Shown: positions 32,666 through 40,044 of the stretch, piece by piece
Layout: each line of letters opens with the position of its first letter
Numbering within the stretch: position 1 is the stretch's first letter
DNA from: Parvimonas parva
Lineage (GTDB): Bacteria; Bacillota; Clostridia; Tissierellales; Peptoniphilaceae
Length of the DNA: 40,076 bases
Direction of reading: 5' to 3'
Assembly (NCBI RefSeq): GCF_016552165.1
Contig: NZ_JACVDA010000016.1
Location: 4,782-44,857 of the forward strand
Notes under the pieces: generated by a model
What the model saw: the letters and a program-made list of their open reading frames with translations, nothing else
Databases searched by the model: none
What the model was told of the DNA's origin: nothing
Position numbers and translations under genes: made by a program

Positions 32666-35251
32666 TTATTTTTTCTTCTTTGAAGAAATAACGCCTCCAA
32701 TTACTGCTAATACTGTCAAACATAAAGATGTATTTGATAAATTTGTTTTAACAAGTTTTGTTTTTCTTTTATTTTCAGAATTTTTTTCCTTATCTTTATC
32801 CTTATCTTTATTAATTTCTTTGTTTTTATCAATTTCTTTGTTTTTATCAATTTCCTTGTTTTTGTCAATTTCCTTGTTTTTATCGATTTCTTTGTTTTTA
32901 TCTTTATCCTTATCCTTATTTTCAGGAGTTTTTTGTGATTCATACACTATTGCAAATTTAGAAAAATGTGTTGTATGGAATTTTACTTTATCGATTTCAT
33001 CTTCAAAATCATGTTCTACCAATTCCCCATTATCTTTTACATAATATACATTTTTAACTTTTTCAGTTTTAGATTTTTTTATTTTAACAGTATATTTTCC
33101 TGTTTTAATATCTACTATTTTCGCATCTTTATTTTCAAAATATATATCATATAAATCGGCATTTTTATTTTTTAAAGATTCTATTGCATTTGAATCCAAT
33201 TTTTTAAATTTTAGATTAAAATCTTTGATTTCTTCAGTTCCTTCAACATGTATATCCTTATTTTCTTTATTTATATGAGTCTCAGGTTCGCTAGGAATAT
33301 CAGGTTTGCTAGGATCAGAACTTTCCGGCTTTTTAACTGAAACTTCAACTCTCATTGCTTGATATTCAATTCTATCATGTCCGGTATTATATTTATATAC
33401 TACTTTTGGATTTTCTACTTTAAAGAAATTTTCATTCAACGTTAAAATTCCAGTTCTTTCATTATAAGAAATATTTTCATCCTTTAAAAATAAAATTTTT
33501 GAAATATTTTCAGTTCCAAAAAACTTATTCATATCAATTATAAATTTTCCATCTTTATATTCTGCATTTATCTTAGTTTTTTGAGTATGATCATAATAAG
33601 CATCTTTAATAAAACTAACATTTGATAAATCTAGAGTTTTTATTTCATTTCCATAAATATTAAGACCTGAAATAGTTTTTTTCCCTAAATTTAATTCCTT
33701 TAAATGATTTTCTTTCAAATGAATTTGTTGTAATTTTGGATTTTTTGTTAAGTCAATTTCTGTAAGTCCATCTTCTCCAAAATTGTTATTTGCAGAAAAA
33801 TACTGTAATTCAGGATTGTTTTTTAAATTAATAGTTTTTAACTTATGATTATCAATTGAAAGATGTTCCAAATTTTTAAGTGATGATACATCTATTTCTT
33901 CAATTTTTTCTTTTTGATGAGAAAGGTTTAAATATTTTAACATCTTGACATTTGAAAAATCTATACCCTTATTAAAATTATTTTCAGGTAAGTTTTTATC
34001 ATGTACATCATTAGATAAATCAAGCCAGTTAAAAGTATCAGTCTTTGGCAATATTAATTCTGTAAGATTATTGTTATTTGCCTTCAATGAAATAAGCTCT
34101 TTTAAATTAGATAAGTCCAATTTTTCAAAGCCTATTGAATATAAATCAAGATATTGCATTTTTGGAAAAGCTGATAAATTAAGAGCTTTATTACTAGCTC
34201 CTTTCGCACTCAACATAGTAATATTTGACAAATTTTCAATACCTGTTAAATCCATTCCATTATCTAACTGAATTTCTTTAATATACTCTATTTGAGATGG
34301 AAATATATCATAATTTTTCTTTGATTTTTCCTTATCTACATCATTTGGAAAATGATTAACTATATCTCTATTGTTTTCATATACTTTTTTTCTTAAATTA
34401 ATATCTTTAATATCTATAGGTTTTGTCGTTTCTTTTTGTTTTTCTTTTAATGTCGTAACTATAACAGGATTTTTTCCATTTTCATAAATCGCATTATTAA
34501 AATTAACGTTTAAATCAAATAAATCTTGCTCAGTTTTTCTTTGAATTAAATTATCATCTGTTTTATTTTTTTCTAAAGTTAATCCTGTAGGACCAACCAA
34601 TCTCAAAGTATAAGCCATAGGATTATATTCTATATTTTTTAAAATTATAGAATTGTTTTCAACTACACTTTCGACTTTAACTTCTCGCTTATCGTGGTCA
34701 AATAATTTAAACTTGACACTTGATAAATCATGTGTTAAATTTTCTAAATTTATTTTTAAATCATATTTTAACTCATAGTTTATTGCTACTAGAGGATCTT
34801 TTGTAGTATCTATATAGTATGGTTCTCCTTCATCATCACCAGAATAGTCAATCCCCGTAAATACCGGTACTTTATCCTCTCTAAAATTATAGTCCGCACT
34901 CTTTACTTTAAATCCAAATTCATTTGCATTAATATTATTTTCAGGACGAAGTTCAATTCCTTGTTTCATTCTTGGTAATTCTGCAACTAGTTTATTATCT
35001 ACAAATTCTGAAAAAACTTTTTTAAAACCTGTATTCCCAGAATAATCATAATATTCAAGTTTTAATTTAAGTCCTTCTTTTTTGATTTTATCAAAATTTG
35101 TAACTTTAAGCCCGTTAATATACGGAATAAATTCTGCTTTGGCAGTTGCAACTTGTTGTTTAACAACCTTTGCACTAGATGGAACAGAAGCAATTAATGT
35201 TGTACTTGAAATAGACAATGCCATTAACAAAGATAAAATTTTTCTTTTCAT
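32666..35251 (-). CDS. Leucine-rich-repeat surface protein with tandem DKNKEI repeats and variant sorting signal
   Basis: An 861-residue exported protein. I start it at ATG 35251 behind AAGGAGG. Residues 1-27 are a signal peptide ending near SSAK. The first 300 residues are beta-rich and not recognised. An LRR domain follows (about 330-600), with repeats such as MQYLDLYSIGFEKLDLSNL, LKYLNLSHQ, LQYFSANNN and LNLGKKTISGLNIYGNEI. Next is a linker (about 640-770) ending in a beta unit, FHTTHFSKFAIVY, seen in other surface proteins. Then come five tandem DKNKEI hexapeptides. The C-terminus has a hydrophobic segment and KKKK tail, but LVKTN (833-837) where LPxTG is expected, so sortase anchoring is doubtful. 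It probably acts in host binding. Flanking 38-bp repeats suggest a mobile or inserted gene. Confidence 0.85.
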   Translation of the reverse strand: MKRKILSLLMALSISSTTLIASVPSSAKVVKQQVATAKAEFIPYINGLKVTNFDKIKKEGLKLKLEYYDYSGNTGFKKVFSEFVDNKLVAELPRMKQGIELRPENNINANEFGFKVKSADYNFREDKVPVFTGIDYSGDDEGEPYYIDTTKDPLVAINYELKYDLKINLENLTHDLSSVKFKLFDHDKREVKVESVVENNSIILKNIEYNPMAYTLRLVGPTGLTLEKNKTDDNLIQRKTEQDLFDLNVNFNNAIYENGKNPVIVTTLKEKQKETTKPIDIKDINLRKKVYENNRDIVNHFPNDVDKEKSKKNYDIFPSQIEYIKEIQLDNGMDLTGIENLSNITMLSAKGASNKALNLSAFPKMQYLDLYSIGFEKLDLSNLKELISLKANNNNLTELILPKTDTFNWLDLSNDVHDKNLPENNFNKGIDFSNVKMLKYLNLSHQKEKIEEIDVSSLKNLEHLSIDNHKLKTINLKNNPELQYFSANNNFGEDGLTEIDLTKNPKLQQIHLKENHLKELNLGKKTISGLNIYGNEIKTLDLSNVSFIKDAYYDHTQKTKINAEYKDGKFIIDMNKFFGTENISKILFLKDENISYNERTGILTLNENFFKVENPKVVYKYNTGHDRIEYQAMRVEVSVKKPESSDPSKPDIPSEPETHINKENKDIHVEGTEEIKDFNLKFKKLDSNAIESLKNKNADLYDIYFENKDAKIVDIKTGKYTVKIKKSKTEKVKNVYYVKDNGELVEHDFEDEIDKVKFHTTHFSKFAIVYESQKTPENKDKDKDKNKEIDKNKEIDKNKEIDKNKEIDKNKEINKDKDKDKEKNSENKRKTKLVKTNLSNTSLCLTVLAVIGGVISSKKKK
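32813..32902 (-). repeat. Five 18-bp tandem repeats coding for DKNKEI
   Basis: Five 18-base units differ by at most a few bases and encode a wall-spanning Lys/Asp/Glu stalk near the C-terminus of the LRR protein. The unit is a multiple of three, so copy-number change alters stalk length without breaking the frame. Confidence 0.9.
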
Positions 35252-35285
35252 AAAAACCTCCTTATATTTTATTAAGTATAGCGAA

Positions 35286-35314
35286 ATTGTACCAATTCTA
35301 CATAAATTTGTCAA
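35286..35314 (-). promoter_or_regulatory. SigA-type promoter of the LRR surface protein
   Basis: TTGACA (35314-35309), a 17-base spacer and TACAAT (35291-35286), 35 bases before the start codon. Confidence 0.8.
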
Positions 35315-35362
35315 TAGTTATATATTAAAAATATCTTATATTTTTTTTAAAATAAGCATTTT

Positions 35363-35395
35363 AAAAGCTCATCTAAATAAACTAGATGAGCTTTT
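35363..35395. terminator. Hairpin between the LRR gene promoter and the ABC-F gene
   Basis: AAAAGCTCATCTA (35363-35375) pairs perfectly with TAGATGAGCTTTT (35383-35395) around a seven-base loop. Five T bases follow on the plus strand. On the minus strand it is the hairpin that would end abcF transcription, since copy 2 of the 38-bp repeat lacks a minus-strand T tract. Confidence 0.75.
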
Positions 35396-35407
35396 TACCT
35401 ATCGTCT

Positions 35408-35445
35408 AGGTACGCTAAAAATTTTGCGTACCTTTTTGTTTTATT
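35408..35445 (+). terminator. Orphan plus-strand terminator (38-bp repeat, copy 2)
   Basis: It is identical to 32581-32618. Its stem GGTACGC/GCGTACC is followed by TTTTTGTTTT on the plus strand only. No plus-strand gene lies directly before it. The last bases overlap the stop codon of the ABC-F gene. Confidence 0.8.
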
Positions 35446-37033
35446 GATTTTCTACAAATCTTTCGATGTATTCTTGGTAAGTCATAAGTCTATCTTCAAA
35501 TACATTTTCTTCGATGTGTATAATTCTGTTTGCGATTGTATTCATAAATTCAGTATCATGACTTGCAAACAAGATATTTCCTTTAAATGCTTTAAGTCCG
35601 TTATTCAAACTAATGATGCTTTCAAGGTCTAAGTGATTTGTCGGTTGGTCAAGAATTAGAACATTTGAATTTTTAAGCATCATATATGATAGCATCATTC
35701 TAACCTTTTCTCCCCCGGAAAGTTTTTGTGCCGGTTTTAAGGCATCATCTCCTGAGAATAACATTCTTCCTAAAAATCCTCTGATATATATTTCAGATTG
35801 TTCTGTTGAATATTGTCTTAACCAATCAATTAGATTGTAAGGAGTATCTTTGAAAAATTCCGTATTATCCTTTGGAAAATATGATCTTGAAATCGTAACA
35901 CCCCATTTAAAGTTTCCACTATCAGCCTCCATTTCTCCGGATAAAATTTTAAAAAGTGTTGATATAGCTAATTCATCGCCGATAAAACCGATTTTATCAT
36001 TTTTATTAACCATAAATGAAACTTTGTCTAGGACGAGTCTTCCTTCAATAGTTTTTGAAATTTCATTTACCTCTAAAATTTGGTTTCCAACTTCTCTTTC
36101 CATTTCAAAACCAACGAATGGATAACGTCTTGTTGATGGTTGTATATCCTCAATTTGAATTTTATCAAGTAATTTTTTACGGCTTGTCGCTTGTTTTGAT
36201 TTACTCTTATTAGCAGAGAATCTTGCAATAAAGTTTTGTAATTCCTTGATTTTATCTTCTTTTTTCTTGTTTTGGTCTTTTATCATTTGCGCCATAAGCT
36301 GACTTGATTCATACCAAAAATCGTAATTTCCAACGAAAATTTTAATTTTTCTAAAGTCAATATCAACCATATGAGTACAGATATTATTTAAGAAATATCT
36401 GTCGTGGCTAACTACAATTACAGTTCCCTCATAATCCATAAGGAAATTTTCAAGCCATAATATGCTCTTAATGTCCAAGTCATTAGTAGGTTCGTCAAGT
36501 ATTAAAATTTCAGGATTCCCAAAAAGTGCCTTTGCAAGTAAAACTTTAACTTTTTCCTTACCGGAAAGCTCACTCATCTTGCTTTCATGTAAATTTGTTC
36601 CGATTCCAAGTCCTTGAAGTAATGATGAGGCATTAGCCTCTGCACTCCAACCGTCCATATCTGCAAACTCAGCCTCAAGTTCAGACGCTAAAATTCCGTC
36701 CTCATCTGAAAAATCCTCTTTTGCATAGATAGCCTCTTTTTGTTTTATGATTTCCATTAAACGTGCATTTCCCATAATTACAACGTCAATAACTTTTTCA
36801 TCTTCAAACTTAAAGTGGTCTTGTTCTAAGAAACTCATTCTAGTATTCGGTTTTATGGAAACAGAACCTGTATCAGGCTCAAGCCTACCTTCTAAAATTT
36901 TTAAAAAAGTAGATTTTCCTGCTCCATTTGCTCCAATTACTCCATAGCAGTTACCCGGAGTAAAAGATAAATTTACGTCATCAAAAAGTTTTTGACCTTG
37001 AAAACTTAAACTTAAATCTATTACATTTATCAA
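35441..37033 (-). CDS. ABC-F family ATPase (YkpA/YbiT-like), second Walker A degenerate
   Basis: A soluble protein with two ATPase domains joined by a charged linker (about 240-300), the ABC-F layout of ribosome-acting proteins. I place the start at TTG 37033 (530 residues), because GAGGTGA sits five bases upstream and the protein then begins MINVIDLSLSFQG like other family members. GTG at 37042 is the alternative. NBD1 has Walker A GANGAGKSTF, signature LSGKEKVKV and Walker B LILDEPTNDLD with a normal H-loop. NBD2 has signature LSGGEKVRM and Walker B LILDQPTNHLD, but the Walker A region reads GDELAISTLF, one residue short and without Gly-Lys. Asp-Gln in place of Asp-Glu in Walker B of NBD2 is another change. 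Confidence 0.88.
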   Translation of the reverse strand: MINVIDLSLSFQGQKLFDDVNLSFTPGNCYGVIGANGAGKSTFLKILEGRLEPDTGSVSIKPNTRMSFLEQDHFKFEDEKVIDVVIMGNARLMEIIKQKEAIYAKEDFSDEDGILASELEAEFADMDGWSAEANASSLLQGLGIGTNLHESKMSELSGKEKVKVLLAKALFGNPEILILDEPTNDLDIKSILWLENFLMDYEGTVIVVSHDRYFLNNICTHMVDIDFRKIKIFVGNYDFWYESSQLMAQMIKDQNKKKEDKIKELQNFIARFSANKSKSKQATSRKKLLDKIQIEDIQPSTRRYPFVGFEMEREVGNQILEVNEISKTIEGRLVLDKVSFMVNKNDKIGFIGDELAISTLFKILSGEMEADSGNFKWGVTISRSYFPKDNTEFFKDTPYNLIDWLRQYSTEQSEIYIRGFLGRMLFSGDDALKPAQKLSGGEKVRMMLSYMMLKNSNVLILDQPTNHLDLESIISLNNGLKAFKGNILFASHDTEFMNTIANRIIHIEENVFEDRLMTYQEYIERFVENQ

Positions 37034-37193
37034 TTCATTCACCTCATAAAAATATTCATTTTGTTAAATTAACACAAGGCTAATTGTAACATATTTCGTG
37101 TAAATAAGCAAATAATTGGATATTAATTTTAAAAAAACAAATAGGATAAAGTTAAATTTTTTCAAAAACTTTGACTTTATAATTTCACACAAA

Positions 37194-37218
37194 AAAACGA
37201 GCCCTTAAGGCTCATTTT
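37194..37218 (-). terminator. Terminator of the purine permease gene
   Basis: AAAACGAGCC (37194-37203) pairs with GGCTCATTTT (37209-37218). The one C/A mismatch becomes G-U in minus-strand RNA. Seven A bases on the plus strand make the T tract of the minus strand. Confidence 0.87.
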
Positions 37219-37220
37219 AT

Positions 37221-38531
37221 CTACATAACTGATTCTGCAACAAATTTTAGTATGAATAATAAAGCTAAGATATAAACAACTGGTGATGCCTCTTTTGCTC
37301 TTCCTGAAACTAATTTTAATATGGCATAAGAAACTATACCAAAAACAATTCCGTTTGCGATTGAGTATGATAATGGCATCATAATAATTGTTAAGAAAGC
37401 GGGTAATGCTTCTGTATAATCTTCAAAGTTAATTTTCTTAATTCCTGTAATCATAAATAATCCTACTACGATTAAAGCAGAAGATGTTGCATAAGTTGGA
37501 ATTATAGAGAAGATTGGTTGGAAAATTAAAGCTAGTAAGAAAAGACAAGCTGTAACGATAGCTGTAAGTCCTGTTCTACCACCTTCAGCAACCCCTGATG
37601 CACTTTCAACAAATGTAGTTACTGTTGATGTTCCAAGTATTGCCCCAACTGTTGTTCCGATTGAGTCGGCGAAAAGTGCTTGTCTTGCTCTTGGAAGATT
37701 TCCGTCTTTGTCTAGCATATCAGCTTTTGATGCAACTCCTACAAGAGTTCCAACTGTATCGAATAAGTCAACGAATAAAAATGCAAAAAGCGCTACAAAC
37801 ATTTCTGTTGAAAAAATTTTACTAAAATCAAATTTCATAAAAATTGGTGCTATACTTGATGGTGTTCCAACAACTGCTTTTGGAAGTTCAGAAACTCCAC
37901 AGATGATTGATACAACAGTTGTAGCAAGCATACCAAATAAAATAGCTCCGGGAACTTTTTTTACGAGTAATAAAATTGTAAATAAAATACCGAAAATTGT
38001 GATTAATGAAGTTGCACTTGTAATAACTCCTAAATCTAGTGGTATTCCCTTTCCTTGTTTAACGAGTCCTGCTTGATATAAACCTAAAAATGCGATGAAA
38101 ATACCAATACCTGCACTAACTGCTTGTTTAAGTGAATAAGGCATAGCATTTACAATCATTTCTCTAACCTTTGTAAATGTTAAAACTAAAAATATAATAC
38201 CTTCTAATAAAACAGCTGTTAAAGCAAATTGCCAGCTATATCCTCTACCAATTACAATTGTATATGCAAAGTAAGCGTTCAAGCCCATACCAGGAGCCAA
38301 TGCAAAAGGATAATTTGCACAAAGACCCATTATAACAGTTCCTATGAATGATGCGATAGCTGTTGTTGTAAAAACTGCTCCTTTATCCATTCCTGCCTCA
38401 GATAAAATTGTAGGGTTTACAACTAATATGTAAGCCATAGTCATAAAAGTAGTAATACCGGCTAAAATTTCTGTTCTAACACTTGTTTTGTGTTCTTTAA
38501 GTTTAAAAAACTTTTCCAAAAATGTACTCAT
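37221..38531 (-). CDS. Guanine/hypoxanthine permease, NCS2 (AzgA/PbuG-type)
   Basis: A 436-residue nucleobase permease, starting at ATG 38531 behind TAGGAGGAC; the reading from 38558 would cover that site. It has 12-14 hydrophobic segments with the AzgA-type signatures TEILAGITTFMTMAYILVVN, ALAPGMGLNAYFAY, FLFVDLFDTVGTLVG and TVTTFVESASGVAEGGRTGL. These include residues that contact the purine base in the family. It imports guanine or hypoxanthine for salvage. A ykkC-family riboswitch with an overlapping terminator precedes it, so its transcription is set by a small molecule. Confidence 0.93.
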   Translation of the reverse strand: MSTFLEKFFKLKEHKTSVRTEILAGITTFMTMAYILVVNPTILSEAGMDKGAVFTTTAIASFIGTVIMGLCANYPFALAPGMGLNAYFAYTIVIGRGYSWQFALTAVLLEGIIFLVLTFTKVREMIVNAMPYSLKQAVSAGIGIFIAFLGLYQAGLVKQGKGIPLDLGVITSATSLITIFGILFTILLLVKKVPGAILFGMLATTVVSIICGVSELPKAVVGTPSSIAPIFMKFDFSKIFSTEMFVALFAFLFVDLFDTVGTLVGVASKADMLDKDGNLPRARQALFADSIGTTVGAILGTSTVTTFVESASGVAEGGRTGLTAIVTACLFLLALIFQPIFSIIPTYATSSALIVVGLFMITGIKKINFEDYTEALPAFLTIIMMPLSYSIANGIVFGIVSYAILKLVSGRAKEASPVVYILALLFILKFVAESVM

Positions 38532-38590
38532 AAGTCCTCCTAAATAAATTTTTTTCATAAAAACAAAAATAACTCTTAAAGAAATTAAAA

Positions 38591-38735
38591 TTCAAAAAAC
38601 AAATGCCCAGAAAGTAGGCTTCAAGCGAAACCTACCTTCTGGGCTTTTCTCCCTTAGGTGTAGTGCAAAGCACCTGCACAGCTTGGTCCAGCAAGAAAAA
38701 TCTTCGGAACCCTATGTGCACTTTCTCTTTTGAGT
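38591..38735 (-). promoter_or_regulatory. ykkC-family riboswitch with overlapping terminator upstream of the purine permease
   Basis: On the minus strand the conserved blocks appear in order: AGGGTTCCG (38713-38705), CTGGACCAAG (38691-38682) and AAGGGAGAAAAGCCC (38655-38641). These resemble the ykkC aptamer, whose subclasses bind guanidine, ppGpp, PRPP or nucleoside diphosphates. The GCCC of the last block is also the start of a 14-base terminator stem (38644-38631 with 38618-38605), so aptamer and terminator exclude each other. A T-rich tract follows. Ligand binding should therefore switch the gene on. The purine permease favours PRPP; this is inference. Confidence 0.75.
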
Positions 38736-38753
38736 TATCAATATTACTCTAAT

Positions 38754-38782
38754 ATGATAACAATAAATAGATATTTTGTCAA
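38754..38782 (-). promoter_or_regulatory. Promoter of the riboswitch-permease transcript
   Basis: TTGACA (38782-38777), a 17-base spacer and TATCAT (38759-38754). Transcription would start near 38747, just before the aptamer. Confidence 0.8.
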
Positions 38783-38860
38783 TACATTATTTATATAAAT
38801 CTGGTATTTTAAAAGATTTTATGTTAATATAATAGTTAATAAATAGTTAAGGAGATTTTT

Positions 38861-39346
38861 ATGTTTAATCCGATAAAATACGAAGGAACTTTAGGAGAAC
38901 AATATTCCTATTTAATAAGAGATTTATATGAATTATGTAATCAAGAAACAAATACAATTGCAAATTTATCAAATGCAGTTGCACTTCTAAATTTTTTCTT
39001 AGAAGATATAAATTGGGTAGGTTTTTACATTTTAGAAAAAGAAACCGATAATTTAGTGCTTGCACCTTTTCAAGGACTTCCTGCTTGTGTTAGAATCAAA
39101 GTAGGAAATGGAGTTTGTGGAACAAGTGCAAGTCTAAAAAAGACTTTGAATATCGAAAATGTTCATAATTTTGAAGGACATATCGCTTGCGACGGAAAAA
39201 GTAATTCTGAAATTGTAATTCCGATTTTTAAAGATGAAAAACTTTTTGGAGTTTTAGATATTGACTCCCCTATTTTTAACAGATTTTCAAAAGAAGAAGA
39301 AACTTACCTTGAGGCATTTGTTAAGCAACTAGAAACTCATATTTAA
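38861..39346 (+). CDS. msrC: Free methionine-(R)-sulfoxide reductase (GAF-domain fRMsr)
   Basis: A 161-residue GAF-domain enzyme that reduces free L-methionine-R-sulfoxide in the cytoplasm with thioredoxin as donor. NWVGFYILEKETDNLVLAPFQG opens the ligand pocket. The three conserved cysteines are Cys76 (GLPACVRI), Cys86 (GVCGTS) and Cys110 (HIACDGKSNSEIVIP), with spacings of 10 and 24 residues exactly as in E. coli fRMsr (84, 94, 118). The end SPIFNRFSKEEETYLEAFV is typical. The start ATG follows AAGGAG. The next gene begins 10 bases later, so the two are an operon. Confidence 0.93.
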   Translation: MFNPIKYEGTLGEQYSYLIRDLYELCNQETNTIANLSNAVALLNFFLEDINWVGFYILEKETDNLVLAPFQGLPACVRIKVGNGVCGTSASLKKTLNIENVHNFEGHIACDGKSNSEIVIPIFKDEKLFGVLDIDSPIFNRFSKEEETYLEAFVKQLETHI

Positions 39347-39356
39347 GGAGGTTGTT

Positions 39357-39959
39357 TTGAAAAAATTTTTAAAACTTATCATATTTTTAGGACTATGTAT
39401 AATTGTTTTAATTCAATCTTTAATTTTTCATTCACAAAAAAATAATATGGATACTTTTGAAAATTATGTTTTTGTTCTCGGAGCAAAAGCAAACAACGGA
39501 AAACTTTCAAAAACTTTAATTTCAAGACTTGATACAACCGTTGAATACTTAAACAAACACAAAAAAGCCAAAGCAGTTTTATGTGGTGGCACAGAAAAAG
39601 GAAATGAATTTTCTCAAGCTGAATATATGCAAAAATATTTGCTACAAAAAGGAATCGAAAAAGAAAGACTAATCGTAGAACCAAATAGCAAAAATACTTT
39701 TGAAAATATAAAATTCGGGCTTGAAATGTTGGATAAAAAGCCAAATGAAATTATGGTAATTTCTTCAAGTTATCATTTGTTTAGAGCTAAACTGATTTTT
39801 CATAGATTTGGAATTTTAGCAAAGACAGTTCCTGCAAAAACTCCAACAAATTCAATTCTTATATCATATACAAGAGAAACTCTTGCCGTTATAAAGACAT
39901 TTTTGTTTGATAAACCTACAAATGAAGATATAGAAAAACTGTATCAAAAAAACAGATAA
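39357..39959 (+). CDS. YdcF/SanA-family (DUF218) membrane-anchored protein
   Basis: A 200-residue protein starting with TTG at 39357, supported by AAGGAGG just upstream. Residues 5-25 form one membrane helix (LKLIIFLGLCIIVLIQSLIF). A DUF218 domain follows: FVLGAKANNGKLSKTLISRLD, AVLCGGTEKGNEFSQAEYM, IVEPNSKNTFENIKFGLEML and VISSSYHLFRAKLIFHRFG. SanA and YdcF relatives affect envelope permeability and antibiotic tolerance, and the fold binds nucleotide-like ligands. The biochemical role is unsettled. It is probably cotranscribed with the fRMsr gene. Confidence 0.85.
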   Translation: MKKFLKLIIFLGLCIIVLIQSLIFHSQKNNMDTFENYVFVLGAKANNGKLSKTLISRLDTTVEYLNKHKKAKAVLCGGTEKGNEFSQAEYMQKYLLQKGIEKERLIVEPNSKNTFENIKFGLEMLDKKPNEIMVISSSYHLFRAKLIFHRFGILAKTVPAKTPTNSILISYTRETLAVIKTFLFDKPTNEDIEKLYQKNR

Positions 39960-39999
39960 AAACATATAATCCCCGTTAAAACTACGACTTGTATATTAA

Positions 40000-40044
40000 C
40001 CCATATTGTAAAATTAAGTTAGCCAGTAAGAATAGAAAAAAACA
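40000..40044. repeat. Dispersed 45-bp repeat, copy B, at the right edge
   Basis: It matches 26717-26761 with one difference in 45 bases. The bases after it (AGAGGTATAATAGTAATTG) look like a promoter, so a mobile element or a gene may begin beyond the window. In this copy the left arm of the palindrome seen in copy A is absent. Confidence 0.65.

Larger units (their letters stand above)
38532..38860. other. 329-base divergent control region
   Basis: It contains the permease leader with riboswitch, terminator and promoter on the minus strand. On the plus side is the short promoter region of the fRMsr gene with a TATAAT near 38829. No gene was found. Confidence 0.6.
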
